DNA of 64,000 bases from NCBI GenBank assembly GCA_947090765.1, contig OX352322.1:949501-1013500 (forward strand), given 5' to 3'. A program made the position numbers and the translations under genes. Below are positions 7,699 to 17,208 of the stretch, piece after piece. The first letter of the stretch is position 1. Each line of letters opens with the position of its first letter. The notes beneath the pieces are model-generated. The model was not told where the DNA came from and ran no database searches. It saw only the letters and a program-made list of their open reading frames with translations. This DNA comes from Pseudomonas sp. MM223 (GTDB lineage Bacteria; Pseudomonadota; Gammaproteobacteria; Pseudomonadales; Pseudomonadaceae).

Positions 7699-10110
7699 AT
7701 GAGGCGTGTCAGCCTTGCCCGTTATTGCCCAGGCCTGATGGCCCTGCTGGCGCTGATGCTGGTTATTGCCAGCCCGGCCTGGTCGGCCCCGGCCACGCCA
7801 TTGTCCAACCTGGCAGCTGCCGAGGCGCCAGCGCTGGATGAAAACGCCAGCATCGACCAGTTGAGCGACCGGCTGGACCAGATCCGCCAGGGCGTTACCA
7901 GCGAGGCCAACGACGACCTGCTGTCGCAACTGCGCCTGGCCGCGATGCAGGTTCAGCGCCAAGCTGATGCATTGAGTGCACAGCGCACCGCCGACGTAGG
8001 CAAGCTCGACGACAAATTGAAGGTCATTGGCCCGGTCCAGCCGGACGAGGCCGTCACCCTGACCCAGCAGCGCAAAGCGCTGGAGGCCGAAAAGAAGGCA
8101 CTGGTCGCCCAGCAGGATCAGGCCACCAAGCTGACCCAGTCGGCCCGCGACCTGTCCACGCAAATCGTCAACCTGCGCCGCAGCCAGTTCAACTCGCAGA
8201 TCACCAGTCGCGCGGCCTCGCCACTGAGCCCGGCGTTCTGGCAGAGCATCATCCGCCCTACCCAGGACGACGTGGCGCGCCTGCGTGACCTGCGCGGCGA
8301 GGCGGCCGATGCCATTGGCAGTGCTTTTAGCGCCGAAAACCGCTGGCTGTTCATTACCAGCCTGGTGGCGGCGATTCTGGTCTGGACCTTGGTGCGGCGG
8401 GTGCTCGAGCGTTTGCTGGCCAGTGCCATGGTCGGCTGGTTGCCCGAGGGGCGCTTGCGCCGCAGCGCCTTGGCCCTGGGCGTCAGCCTGGCAACCCTGG
8501 GTACCATTGCCGGTTCTGTATCGTTGCTGCGCTGGGGGCTGGAGAGCAGTGCCGAGCTGGGTTCGGATATCGCCAGCCTCACCAACCACATTCTCGCCCT
8601 GGTGGTATTCAGCGCCTTCATCACCGGCCTGGGCCGCGCCATGCTGATGCTGCAGCGCCCGTCCTGGCGGCTGCCGCCGATCCATGACGAAGTCGCCAGT
8701 GCGCTGGGCTGGTTCCCGAAGGTGCTGGCATTGGCACTGATGGTCATGATGACCATGGAGCGCATGAACAGTGTGATCGGCGCTAGCCTGGCGCTGACCG
8801 TGGCCGTCAACGGCCTGACCGCGCTGGTCGTGGCGTTCACCTTTGCCGGCGCGCTGCTGCGTTATCGCCGCACCCTGCGCAAGCATGACCTGGAGCGCCC
8901 TACGGGCCTGGCCGGGCTGATCCCGTTCGTGATGGTCATCTGGTTGGCGTTGATCCTGCTGGCGCTGCTCACCGGTTACCTGACACTCGCCTATTTCCTG
9001 ACTGCCAAACTGCTGTGGGTCAGCCTGGTGGTCACCTGTGCCTACTTGCTGACCACCTTCTTCGGCGACCTGTGCGAAACCTTGCTGTCGCCACGTCAGC
9101 CAGGCGGCTTGGCGCTGGCTTCGACCCTGGGCCTGGCGCCACGCCACCAGGCCCAGGCCAGCACGATCCTGGCCGGCATCGGCCGCACCATAGTGCTGTT
9201 CCTGGCGCTGCTGCTGGTGTTGATGCCGTCGGGCACCAGCCCAAGTGAACTGCTGCTGAGCCTGGGCGACTGGGACGGGACTGGTGGCAAGCTGCTCGGT
9301 AACCTGAACATCGTGCCGCAGGACATTCTGCTGGCGATGGGGATCTTCTTCGGTGGCCTGTTCGCCATTCGCGTGGTCAAGCGCTGGCTGAGTGATCGCC
9401 TGCTGCCGGAAACCGACATGGACGCCGGCATGCGGGCCTCGCTGGTGACCCTGGTGGGTTACCTGGGCTTCCTGTTCCTGGCCATGCTGGTGATGTCGAC
9501 CTTGCGCATCAACCTCACCAGCCTGACCTGGGTGGTCAGTGCCCTGTCGGTGGGTATCGGTTTTGGCTTGCAGCAGATCGTGCAGAACTTCATCTCCGGC
9601 CTGATCCTGCTGACCGAGCGCCCGGTGAAGGTGGGCGACTGGGTCAGCCTGGCGGGCGTCGAGGGTGATATCCGCCGCATCAATGTGCGCGCCACCGAGA
9701 TCCAGATGTCCGACCGCTCGACGGTGATCGTGCCCAATTCGCAGTTCATTTCGCAGAACGTGCGCAACGTGACCATGGGCAATGCACTGGGCGTGGTGGG
9801 CATTACCCTGACCCTGCCACTGGAGACCGATGCCAACCGGGTACGCGAGCTGTTGCTGGCGGCGTACCAAGAGCATGAGGCGATTCTGGATGCGCCAGCC
9901 ACTTCGGTGTCGTTCAAGGACCTGACGGCCAGTGGCATGGTGATTGGCGTCAGCGGTTACGTGGCCGGGCCGCGGCAGGTCTCTGGCACGCGCAGCGATT
10001 TGCTGTTCACCATTCTTGGGCGCCTGCGTGACGAGGGCATACCGTTGTCTTCACCGCAGAGCATGGTGCTGGTGCAAGAGGGCGCGCGCCCCGCTGACGA
10101 GTCGGTGTAA
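7699..10110 (+). CDS. Large mechanosensitive channel of the MscS family (DUF3772 N-terminus)
   Basis: The 803-aa protein starts with a cleavable signal (LMALLALMLVIASPAWSA). A periplasmic coiled-coil DUF3772-type domain follows (about 40-190), then some ten membrane helices, and the C-terminal MscS core: the pore helix VVSALSVGIGFGLQQIVQNFISGLILL, then the beta domain ERPVKVGDWVSLAGVEGDIRRINVRATEIQM. Such channels release solutes on hypo-osmotic shock from the inner membrane. The start follows AGAGG. A 764-codon open frame on the opposite strand is a shadow. Confidence 0.93.
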   Translation: MRRVSLARYCPGLMALLALMLVIASPAWSAPATPLSNLAAAEAPALDENASIDQLSDRLDQIRQGVTSEANDDLLSQLRLAAMQVQRQADALSAQRTADVGKLDDKLKVIGPVQPDEAVTLTQQRKALEAEKKALVAQQDQATKLTQSARDLSTQIVNLRRSQFNSQITSRAASPLSPAFWQSIIRPTQDDVARLRDLRGEAADAIGSAFSAENRWLFITSLVAAILVWTLVRRVLERLLASAMVGWLPEGRLRRSALALGVSLATLGTIAGSVSLLRWGLESSAELGSDIASLTNHILALVVFSAFITGLGRAMLMLQRPSWRLPPIHDEVASALGWFPKVLALALMVMMTMERMNSVIGASLALTVAVNGLTALVVAFTFAGALLRYRRTLRKHDLERPTGLAGLIPFVMVIWLALILLALLTGYLTLAYFLTAKLLWVSLVVTCAYLLTTFFGDLCETLLSPRQPGGLALASTLGLAPRHQAQASTILAGIGRTIVLFLALLLVLMPSGTSPSELLLSLGDWDGTGGKLLGNLNIVPQDILLAMGIFFGGLFAIRVVKRWLSDRLLPETDMDAGMRASLVTLVGYLGFLFLAMLVMSTLRINLTSLTWVVSALSVGIGFGLQQIVQNFISGLILLTERPVKVGDWVSLAGVEGDIRRINVRATEIQMSDRSTVIVPNSQFISQNVRNVTMGNALGVVGITLTLPLETDANRVRELLLAAYQEHEAILDAPATSVSFKDLTASGMVIGVSGYVAGPRQVSGTRSDLLFTILGRLRDEGIPLSSPQSMVLVQEGARPADESV

Positions 10111-10115
10111 AGAGC

Positions 10116-10134
10116 GGGGGCGCAACGCGCCCCC
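10116..10134. terminator. Shared terminator-like hairpin between convergent genes
   Basis: GGGGGCG-CAACG-CGCCCCC is a 7-bp GC stem, 5 bases after the mscS-like stop codon and 5 bases before the converging DUF3422 stop codon. It has no T-run on either side, so its strength is uncertain. Confidence 0.55.
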
Positions 10135-10138
10135 AGCC

Positions 10139-11356
10139 TCAATGCTGCTTGGCCTGCTTGATCCGCAGCAGAATCACCAACAGCACAAACAGTACGGGCG
10201 GCGCCATGGCCAGCAATCCATCCCGCGCCGTCAGCCCCAACCCCAGCACATTCAGCCCGCCATACAGCAGCTTGAACAAGTTCAACAGGTAGTAGGTGAT
10301 GGCAATGATCGACAGCCCCTCCACCGCCCGCTGGATTTTCACCTGGGCATCGGCACGGGCATTGAGGCTGCGCAGGATCTCGGCGTTCTGTTCTTCCATC
10401 TCTACCTGCACCCGCGCCTGCAACAGGTCGCCCAGATTCGCCACGTTCTTCGCCAATTGCTCCAGCCGCTGCTCGGTAGCCGCGCAATAACGCACGGTCG
10501 GCTTGAACCGACGCTCGATGAACACCCCCAGGCGCTGACAGTCGCCCACGTGGCTTTCCCGCAGCTCGCCCAGGCGTTCGAACACCAAGTGGGCATAGGC
10601 CTGGGTGGCGCCGAAGCGGTGGCGGGTCTTTACCGTGTGGCTGACCACCTGGCGTGACAAGTGGGCAATGGCGTCCAGCAGCCCTTTGGAATCATGGCCG
10701 TCCCCCCCGGCACTGCGCTCCGAGAGGCTGACCAACGTTTTGTCGAAGGCATCCAGTTCCTGGCTCAGGGCTTTGGCTGTGGTCAGGGTCAGCGAGGCCA
10801 TCATGCGGTACGTCTCGATTTCCAGCAGGCGGCGGATCATGCGGCCCTGGCGATAGGCATTGAGGCGGCGGTTGATGAACAGGAAGCGGTTGGTGCCATC
10901 TTCGGTCAGGCGGAAATCGCTCCACACCACCGCATCACCACCGCCAACGCACGAGCCGCATGGGTCCTTGAAACCGTAGTGGGCCAGGTCCAGGTGCTGT
11001 TCGTCACGTACCAGCACCTGCACGGCGTTGATCACCTGCGCCGCCTGCGGGGCAATCGCCTCGGCCAGCACCGGCGGCAGGGTTTGCCATTCGCTCTCGG
11101 TGGCGTTGCAGGGCACTACCAGGGTCAGTGTGAAAAACTCGGTGTGCCGCTCCCACTTGAAAGGGTGGCCGTCCAGGCGGGTGATGCCCTGGGCCGCCGC
11201 ACTGTCCAGAGCATCAGGGCAGCAGCGTTGCAGCAGTGCAGTGCATGCGGCATCACCGCCGAGCAGGGCCAGGTGGAAAACGTGTGCCGGGCCGTCGAAG
11301 TACAGCGACGGGCGGGCGTGCAGTTCGTTGTGCAAGGCGGTGCGTTGAGGGTGCAT
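10139..11356 (-). CDS. DUF3422 family protein
   Basis: The 405-aa protein begins with the DUF3422 hallmark HNELHARPSLYFDGPAHVFHLALL. It has a conserved middle part with two histidines in FKWERHTEFFTLTLVVP and an arginine-rich INRRLNAYRQGRMIRRLLEIETYRMMASLTL. A helical coiled-coil stretch follows (about 285-345), then two C-terminal membrane helices (YYLLNLFKLLYGGLNVLGL and MAPPVLFVLLVILL). The function is unknown. The architecture suggests a cytoplasmic domain tethered to the inner membrane. Confidence 0.85.
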   Translation of the reverse strand: MHPQRTALHNELHARPSLYFDGPAHVFHLALLGGDAACTALLQRCCPDALDSAAAQGITRLDGHPFKWERHTEFFTLTLVVPCNATESEWQTLPPVLAEAIAPQAAQVINAVQVLVRDEQHLDLAHYGFKDPCGSCVGGGDAVVWSDFRLTEDGTNRFLFINRRLNAYRQGRMIRRLLEIETYRMMASLTLTTAKALSQELDAFDKTLVSLSERSAGGDGHDSKGLLDAIAHLSRQVVSHTVKTRHRFGATQAYAHLVFERLGELRESHVGDCQRLGVFIERRFKPTVRYCAATEQRLEQLAKNVANLGDLLQARVQVEMEEQNAEILRSLNARADAQVKIQRAVEGLSIIAITYYLLNLFKLLYGGLNVLGLGLTARDGLLAMAPPVLFVLLVILLRIKQAKQH

Positions 11357-11449
11357 GGGTGGTCCGGCCTGGTGTTGTGATTATGGGGGTACCAGGAAGT
11401 GGGACTTTGCGGGGGGAGGGGAAAGTCACGCGGGACGGCGTTTTGTTCT

Positions 11450-11568
11450 GCCTGTGCCGGCCTCTTCGCGGGCACGCTCGCTCCCACAGGGGAGCACATG
11501 GTTTGAGGTCTATGCGGTCGGGGTGGGGCTGGCTTGCCTGCGAAAGGGCCGCAAAGCGGCCCCTGATA
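11450..11568. repeat. REP-type palindromes
   Basis: GCCGGCCTCTTCGCGGGCA...CGCTCCCACAGG is followed by an oppositely oriented GGCTTGCCTGCGAAAGGGCCGCAAAGCGGCCCC, words shared with the repeats at 1, 16,250 and 25,800. The gap between the DUF3422 start and the aldehyde dehydrogenase stop contains nothing else. Confidence 0.7.
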
Positions 11569-11570
11569 AT

Positions 11571-13001
11571 TTAGCCGAGGCACCGCGTCACATGCTTGAC
11601 CGATTGGTAGGCCGACAACCCCCAAGGCCCCAGTTCACGACCAATCCCGCTGCCCTTGGTACCGCCCCACGAGGTTTCGACGAACACCGCCTGCACCGAG
11701 TTGATCCAAACATGGCCAACCTCCAGCGCGTCGGCCACGCGCTCGGCACGGTCCAGGTCGGCGGAGCACACTGTTGCCACCAGCCCGAAGCGGCTGTCGT
11801 TGGCCTCGGCAATCGCCTGTTCCTCAGTGGCAAACCGGCGTGCGCACAGCACGGGGCCAAAGATTTCCTCGGTCCACAGGCGGCTGTGTTTCGGCACATC
11901 GGTGTACAGCGTCGGGCTGACGAACCAGCCGTCGCGGTCCAACGCCTTGCCACCGGCCAGGCACTGCAAGCCTTCTTCCCGCGCTGTGGCAAAGTAGCTG
12001 GCCACCTTCAGCCACTGGGCCTGGCTAGTCAGGGGGCCCATATCGACTTCTTCGGTCAGCGGATTGCCAACCCGCAGGGTTTCCAGTGCCGCCTGCAAGC
12101 GTGGCAGCAGTGCGTCGGCAATACCGTCCTGCACCAGCAGCCGCGAAGTGGCCGAACACATCTGCCCGGCGTTCCAGCTAATGCCGGCGACAATCCACTC
12201 CACCGCCTGGCCGACATCGCAATCGTCAAACACCACGATGGCCGATTTGCCGCCCAGTTCCAGCGTTACCGGCCGGCACTGTGCCGACGCGCTGCGCATC
12301 ACCTGGCTGCCGACGCTGTTGCTGCCGGTGAACGACAGTTTGTCCAGGCCATTGTGGTTGCTCAACGCGGCGCCGGTCTCGGCCTTGCCGTTGACGATGT
12401 TCAGCACCCCGGCCGGCAGGCCCAGGGCGTCGGCGATCTGGCCGTAGGCCTGTTCGATCAGCGGGGTGACCTCCGACGGCTTGAGCACCACGGTGCAGCC
12501 GGCAGCCAGGGCCGGCGCAAGCTTCCAGGCGCTGGTCACCAGCGGGAAGTTCCACGGCACGATCAGGCCGACCACGCCCACCGGCTCCAGCCGGGTGCGC
12601 GCAGTGAAGCCTGGGGCGGCCAGTGGAACGTCGCGATTCTTTGCAGGCAACTGATCGGCCAACTCGGCGTAGTAGCCGAAGGTGGCGATGGCGTCGTCCA
12701 GGTCGATCTCGGCCTCGTGGCGTGGTTTGCCGTTGTTGCGCATTTGTAAAGTGATCAGCGCTTCACGGCGATGCCCGAGCTGTTCGGCAAAGCCGCGCAG
12801 GTAGGTAGCGCGTTCGCTGGCGCTGGTGGTTTTCCAGGCGGGCAGGGCGCTGCGCGCCGCGGCCACGGCCTGGTCGACCTGGGCCACACTGGCAGCCATG
12901 AATTCGGCGAACGGTTGCCCCAGCGCGGGGTCGTTGACGCTGATGCAGTCGCTGCCTTGGCCTTCGACCCAGCGGCCGGCAATGTAGTGGGAAGTGGTCA
13001 T
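11571..13001 (-). CDS. Aldehyde dehydrogenase (betaine-aldehyde dehydrogenase-like)
   Basis: The 476-aa protein carries the full NAD(P)-dependent ALDH set: IVPWNFPL (149-154) for cofactor binding, SFTGSNSVGSQV, the general base in LELGGKS (E248), the catalytic cysteine in GQMCSATSRLL (C282), and EEIFGPVL. The length is normal. It lies 13 bp downstream of an NCS1 nucleobase permease on the same strand, so the two are probably co-transcribed and the aldehyde may derive from breakdown of the imported compound. The exact substrate is not readable. Confidence 0.92.
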   Translation of the reverse strand: MTTSHYIAGRWVEGQGSDCISVNDPALGQPFAEFMAASVAQVDQAVAAARSALPAWKTTSASERATYLRGFAEQLGHRREALITLQMRNNGKPRHEAEIDLDDAIATFGYYAELADQLPAKNRDVPLAAPGFTARTRLEPVGVVGLIVPWNFPLVTSAWKLAPALAAGCTVVLKPSEVTPLIEQAYGQIADALGLPAGVLNIVNGKAETGAALSNHNGLDKLSFTGSNSVGSQVMRSASAQCRPVTLELGGKSAIVVFDDCDVGQAVEWIVAGISWNAGQMCSATSRLLVQDGIADALLPRLQAALETLRVGNPLTEEVDMGPLTSQAQWLKVASYFATAREEGLQCLAGGKALDRDGWFVSPTLYTDVPKHSRLWTEEIFGPVLCARRFATEEQAIAEANDSRFGLVATVCSADLDRAERVADALEVGHVWINSVQAVFVETSWGGTKGSGIGRELGPWGLSAYQSVKHVTRCLG

Positions 13002-13014
13002 GGTCGGTTTCCAG

Positions 13015-14514
13015 TCAGGCCATTTCGGCAGTGGTCACAGGCGTGTGCGCGGCGCTTTTGCAACGCACCCAACGCGGGCCCTGGGGGCCATACACGCCAG
13101 CAGGTTCAGGGAACAGGTTGAGCAGCAGCAGGTACAGCACGCCAGCCAGCCCCAGGGTGACGGGCAGGCTCAGGTCGATGCCGCCTGCCAGGTCGCCCAG
13201 CGGGCCGACGAACTGCCCGGGCAGGTTGACGAAGCACAGGCCAACCGCTGCGCTGGGGATCCACGCCCCCATGCCGCGCCAGTTCCAGCCATGCAGGAAC
13301 CAGTAGTGGCCACCACGCTGGCCGCGGGTGAATACCTGCAGGTCATCGGCGTGGTAGAAGCCGCGGCGGGTGATCAGGCCGAGGATCATGATCACCATCC
13401 ACGGGCTGGTGCAGGTGATGATGAGTACTGCAAAGGTCGACACGCTCTGCACCAGGTTGAAGGTGAAACGGCCGACGAAGATGAAACCGATCGCCAGCAC
13501 ACCGATCAGCAGCGTGGCGCCGGCGCGGCTGAGCAGCCGCGGGAACACGCTGGACATGTCCAGGCCGGTGCCATACAGCGCAGTGGTGCCGGTGGACATG
13601 CCGCCGATCACCGCAATCAGGCATACCGGCAGGAAGAACCAGCTTGGCGCCACCGCCAGCAGGCCACCCACATAGTTGTTGGCGGCGATGTAGTCCGGTG
13701 CCTGGGTCGCTACCAAGGTGGCGGTGCAAAGGCCGAACAGGAACGGAATCAGCGTTGCGCCCTGGGCGGCAATTACCGCCAGCATGATGCGCGCCTTGGG
13801 TGTTGCACGCGGGATATAGCGCGACCAGTCGCCCAGGAAGGCGCCGAACGACACCGGGTTGCTCATGGCCAGGATCGCTGCGCCGACAAACGCCGCCCAG
13901 AAGCCTGCCTGGCCATGGTTGACGCTACCCGCGTAGCCGGCGTCGAACGGCCCGGCAAAGGCGACGATGCCCAGCAGGAACAGCAGGCTCGAAGCCCACA
14001 CGGCAATCTTGTTGACCCACAGCATGAAGCGGAAGCCGAAGATACACACCACCAGTACCAGCACCGCGAACAGGCCGTAGGCCAGGCCCAGGGTGAGGTC
14101 GGTTTCCGGCAGGCCGGCCAGCCGCTTGGCGCCGCCGACCAGGGCATCCCCCGAACTCCACACCGACAGCGAGAAGAACGCCACCGCTGTGAGCAGCGAC
14201 AGGAACGAGCCGACGATACGCCCGTGCACGCCAAAGTGTGCGCCCGACGACACGGCATTGTTGGTGCCGTTAAGCGCACCAAACAACCCCATCGGCGCAA
14301 GAATCAGCGCGCCCACGCCAACGCCGAGCAAAATTGCCCACACGCCCGCCTGGAACGACAGCCCGAACAGCACGGGGAAGCTGCCCAGCACAGCGGTGGC
14401 AAAGGTATTGGCGCCGCCGAAGATCAGGCGAAACAGGTCCAGCGGGGAGGCGTCGCGTTGATCGTCGGGGATCTGTTCGACGCCGTTGGTCTCGATACCG
14501 GTCGAGTGGCTCAT
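13015..14514 (-). CDS. NCS1-family nucleobase/allantoin:cation symporter
   Basis: The 499-aa protein (start MSHSTGIE, after GGAG) has twelve membrane helices. The NCS1 cytosine/purine permease signatures are GANTFATAVLGSFPVLFGLSF near the N-terminus and LGDWSRYIP in the middle. It imports a nucleobase or hydantoin-like compound across the inner membrane. The upstream extension of the reading frame to 14,652 is rejected as non-coding leader. It forms a probable unit with the aldehyde dehydrogenase downstream and the NTF2-like gene upstream. Confidence 0.9.
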   Translation of the reverse strand: MSHSTGIETNGVEQIPDDQRDASPLDLFRLIFGGANTFATAVLGSFPVLFGLSFQAGVWAILLGVGVGALILAPMGLFGALNGTNNAVSSGAHFGVHGRIVGSFLSLLTAVAFFSLSVWSSGDALVGGAKRLAGLPETDLTLGLAYGLFAVLVLVVCIFGFRFMLWVNKIAVWASSLLFLLGIVAFAGPFDAGYAGSVNHGQAGFWAAFVGAAILAMSNPVSFGAFLGDWSRYIPRATPKARIMLAVIAAQGATLIPFLFGLCTATLVATQAPDYIAANNYVGGLLAVAPSWFFLPVCLIAVIGGMSTGTTALYGTGLDMSSVFPRLLSRAGATLLIGVLAIGFIFVGRFTFNLVQSVSTFAVLIITCTSPWMVIMILGLITRRGFYHADDLQVFTRGQRGGHYWFLHGWNWRGMGAWIPSAAVGLCFVNLPGQFVGPLGDLAGGIDLSLPVTLGLAGVLYLLLLNLFPEPAGVYGPQGPRWVRCKSAAHTPVTTAEMA

Positions 14515-14606
14515 GGTGATGCTCCAGCGCGGTTGTTGTAGCCGGCGCAGTGCGCGGGCCTTCTTGTGGGTGCGATGGCAGTGCGGCAGGGCCGCGTAAA
14601 AGGTGA

Positions 14607-14996
14607 TCAGGCCGGCGAGACGACCGACAGGTGCTCGTGGCAGGCCAGCCACTGGTCACCCTGGCGGCGGAAGACGATCGTCTCGCGCTCGCTCAACGGG
14701 TGTTCTTCACCGGCGATGCGGATACGCGTGGCCACATCGTGCATGAAGATCGCCACGTCACCTTGCAGGCTCACATGGGCATTGCCCGACTCGCAGGCAA
14801 GCACGGCAAACCCTTCGGCCTGCCACTGGGCCCAGAGGTCTTCGTAGGCACGGCGTGACAGCAGCGGTTGCGGCAAGGTGTGGAAAAGGAACGTGGCGTC
14901 TTCGCTGAAGCAGGCGAAATAGCGGGCGGTGTCGTTGCTGGCGAACGCGGCAACAAGGTTGGCGGCGGCTTGGCGCACCTGAAGTGTCTGGTCCAC
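14607..14996 (-). CDS. SnoaL/NTF2-like protein
   Basis: The 129-aa protein is predicted from a GTG start (VDQTLQVRQAA) preceded by GTGAGG; an ATG 22 codons further upstream is possible but gives a low-complexity extension. It has the cone-shaped NTF2 pattern of DUF4440/SnoaL-like proteins: an N-terminal helix AAANLVAAFASNDTARYFACF, SEDATFLFHT, and beta strands ending in ETIVFRRQGDQWLACHEHLS. Members act as small isomerases or binding proteins. It sits directly upstream of the permease and dehydrogenase on the same strand. Confidence 0.8.
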   Translation of the reverse strand: MDQTLQVRQAAANLVAAFASNDTARYFACFSEDATFLFHTLPQPLLSRRAYEDLWAQWQAEGFAVLACESGNAHVSLQGDVAIFMHDVATRIRIAGEEHPLSERETIVFRRQGDQWLACHEHLSVVSPA

Positions 14997-15208
14997 GGGA
15001 GTGGCCTCACGGTTTTTGTGATTATGGTGAAGCGATTCTGGTGGTGGTTGGCGAGGCGACAAATCGCTGAAGGCAAATAATCAGTTCAGGAATTTGTGAA
15101 GTGATGAAAGCGACCAAGTAATCTTGATGGCAACGGTTGCTGTCATCTGGCTGCAACGAATATTCAGCAACATTTCTGCCATCTCCCCGTGCCTCATTGC
15201 GAGTTCGA

Positions 15209-16228
15209 ATGGGCCATCCCGCGCTGCACCTGCCACAGGACCACGACCTGTTCGGCTTGCTCTACGCCTTCGCCTTTCGCCCCGGCCAGCCTGGGCGTGA
15301 AATCGATTCTGCGCAGTTGTTGCACAAGCTCGGCCAGCCGCTGGAGCCGGGCGAGTTTCTTTGGGTGCACCTGAACCTGGCCCACGCTGCTTGCGAACGC
15401 TGGTTGCGTACCCACCTGCAGTTGCCTGAAGCCTATTTTGAAACCCTGCGCGAAGGTTCGCGCTCGACCCGCATCGAGCACGCCGACTCGGCGCTGTTGG
15501 CAGTGGTCAACGACGTGGTGTTCAATTTCGGCCTGGTGTCTTCGGACATTTCCACGCTGTGGGCCTGTGCCAGCAGCCAGATGCTGGTAAGCGCGCGATT
15601 GCAGCCGTTGCATTCGGTGGACAAGCTGCGCTCGTCGGTCAAGCATGGCGAGCGCTTCCATTCGTCCATCGAGCTGCTGGTGCACCTGCTGCGCGACCAA
15701 GGCGATGTGCTGACCCAGATCGTGCGTGAAACCACCACCAGCGTCGACCGTATCGAAGACCAGTTGTTGTCCCAGCGCCTGAGCGACAACCGCGCCGAGC
15801 TGGGCAGCATGCGCCGGGTACTGGTGCGCTTGCAGCGCCTGCTGGCACTGGAACCCGGGGCATTGCTGCGGCTGCTCAACCGGCCGCCCGAGTGGTTGCA
15901 GGAACAGGACATACGCCAGCTGCGCGCGGCCACCGAAGAGTTCACCCTGGTCATCAGCGACCTCACCGCCCTGGGCGAGCGGATCAAGCTGCTGCAGGAA
16001 GAAATTGCTGCCAAGGTCAACGAACAGACCAACCGCACCTTGTTCACCCTGACCGTGGTAACGGTGCTGGCGTTGCCGATCAACATCATCGCCGGCTTCT
16101 TCGGCATGAACGTCGGCGGCGTGCCCCTGGCGGAAAACCCACATGGCTTCTGGGTACTGGTGGCGCTGGTGGCGACCTTCACCGTACTGGTGGGGCGTTG
16201 GGCGTTTCGCAAACGGCGGGAATACTGA
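15209..16228 (+). CDS. zntB: ZntB/CorA-type metal transporter
   Basis: The 339-aa protein (start MGHPALH) has a long cytoplasmic domain rich in helices, then two C-terminal membrane helices. The CorA-superfamily signature GMN is in FFGMNVGGVPLAENPHGFW, close to ZntB (GMNxGGxP). ZntB moves zinc across the inner membrane. The ORF is open from 15,137, but codons before 15,209 look non-coding. The ribosome site is weak (GAG five bases before ATG). It is monocistronic, with REP elements downstream. Confidence 0.85.
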   Translation: MGHPALHLPQDHDLFGLLYAFAFRPGQPGREIDSAQLLHKLGQPLEPGEFLWVHLNLAHAACERWLRTHLQLPEAYFETLREGSRSTRIEHADSALLAVVNDVVFNFGLVSSDISTLWACASSQMLVSARLQPLHSVDKLRSSVKHGERFHSSIELLVHLLRDQGDVLTQIVRETTTSVDRIEDQLLSQRLSDNRAELGSMRRVLVRLQRLLALEPGALLRLLNRPPEWLQEQDIRQLRAATEEFTLVISDLTALGERIKLLQEEIAAKVNEQTNRTLFTLTVVTVLALPINIIAGFFGMNVGGVPLAENPHGFWVLVALVATFTVLVGRWAFRKRREY

Positions 16229-16249
16229 CTCTTTAGCGCAGGCCTGTTT

Positions 16250-16375
16250 GTTTGTGGGAGCGGCCTTGTGTCGCGAAAGGGCCGCAAAGCGGCCCCGGCG
16301 ATCTCGGCGTGATGCAAAAATCCTGGGGCCGCTCCGCGCCCCTTTCGCGACACAAGGCTGCTCCTACAACGGACC
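16250..16375. repeat. Inverted REP pair
   Basis: TGTGGGAGCGGCCTTGTGTCGCGAAAGG at the left is mirrored by CCTTTCGCGACACAAGGCTGCTCCTACA at the right, so the arms are long and near-perfect, with GGGCCGCAAAGCGGCCCC inside. This is the clearest REP doublet in the window. Confidence 0.85.
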
Positions 16376-16482
16376 GCGTTCGCTCAGGCATTGTGCGAAA
16401 CCTGACCCGACCGACGGCCCTCCCACGCCACTATCCTTGCCTACGCTGATACTCCCAACCCGCTGAAGCAAGGAGATCCACC

Positions 16483-17103
16483 GTGACCTTCCAATACAAG
16501 CGTCTGGACAAGAACAACGCCGCCGTACTGCTGGTTGACCACCAGGCCGGCCTGCTCTCGCTGGTAAGGGACATCGACCCCGACCGCTTCAAGAACAACG
16601 TGCTGGCCTTGGCCGACCTGGCCAAGTACTTCAAGCTGCCGACCATCCTCACCACCAGCTTCGAGACCGGCCCCAACGGCCCGCTGGTGCCGGAGCTGAA
16701 AGAGCAGTTCCCTGACGCGCCCTACATTGCACGCCCCGGCAACATCAACGCCTGGGACAACGAAGACTTTGTAAAAGCCGTAAAAGCCACCGGCAAGAAG
16801 CAGCTGCTGATCGCCGGCGTGGTCACTGAGGTGTGCGTAGCCTTCCCGGCCTTGTCGGCGCTGGAGGAGGGCTTCGAGGTTTTTGTCGTCACCGACGCCT
16901 CCGGCACCTTCAACGAACTGACCCGTGATTCGGCCTGGCGGCGTATGGAGGCTGCCGGGGCGCAACTGATGACCTGGTTCGGCGTGGCCTGCGAGCTGCA
17001 CCGCGACTGGCGCAATGACATTGAAGGGCTGGGAACTTTGTTCTCCAACCATATCCCGGACTACCGCAATCTGATGACCAGTTACAACAAGCTGGCCAAA
17101 TAG
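16483..17103 (+). CDS. Isochorismatase-like hydrolase (YcaC type)
   Basis: The 206-aa protein has the cysteine-hydrolase triad pattern: D19 in LLVDHQAGLL, a lysine about residue 84-106, and C118 in GVVTEVCVAFPALSAL, preceded by the non-proline cis-peptide GVV. The C-terminal extension (HRDWRNDIEGLGTLFSNHIPDYRNL) matches the YcaC subgroup of uncertain substrate. It begins at GTG after AAGGAG. It stands alone between a REP pair and a hairpin. Confidence 0.87.
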   Translation: MTFQYKRLDKNNAAVLLVDHQAGLLSLVRDIDPDRFKNNVLALADLAKYFKLPTILTTSFETGPNGPLVPELKEQFPDAPYIARPGNINAWDNEDFVKAVKATGKKQLLIAGVVTEVCVAFPALSALEEGFEVFVVTDASGTFNELTRDSAWRRMEAAGAQLMTWFGVACELHRDWRNDIEGLGTLFSNHIPDYRNLMTSYNKLAK

Positions 17104-17112
17104 CGCCTCGTG

Positions 17113-17131
17113 GGGGCTGCAAGGCAGCCCC
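17113..17131. terminator. Hairpin after hydrolase
   Basis: GGGGCTGC-AAG-GCAGCCCC forms an 8-bp GC stem ten bases after the stop codon. It has no T-run. Confidence 0.55.
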
Positions 17132-17208
17132 TCATCAATCTGCAAGCGAAGCGGCAATCCGTCATGAATCGACCATACTGACTCTTCATTCGCCTTCAGG
17201 AGAGTGTC

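Noticed and set aside
7582..9876. 764-codon open frame on the minus strand
   Set aside because: It lies opposite the mechanosensitive channel gene, is rich in Q/H/R/A as expected for an antisense shadow of GC-rich code, and has no family resemblance.
11355..12749. 464-codon plus-strand frame
   Set aside because: It is antisense to the aldehyde dehydrogenase, whose motifs are complete.
12994..14541. 515-codon plus-strand frame
   Set aside because: It is antisense to the NCS1 permease; composition (H, Q, A, R repeats) is typical of a shadow.
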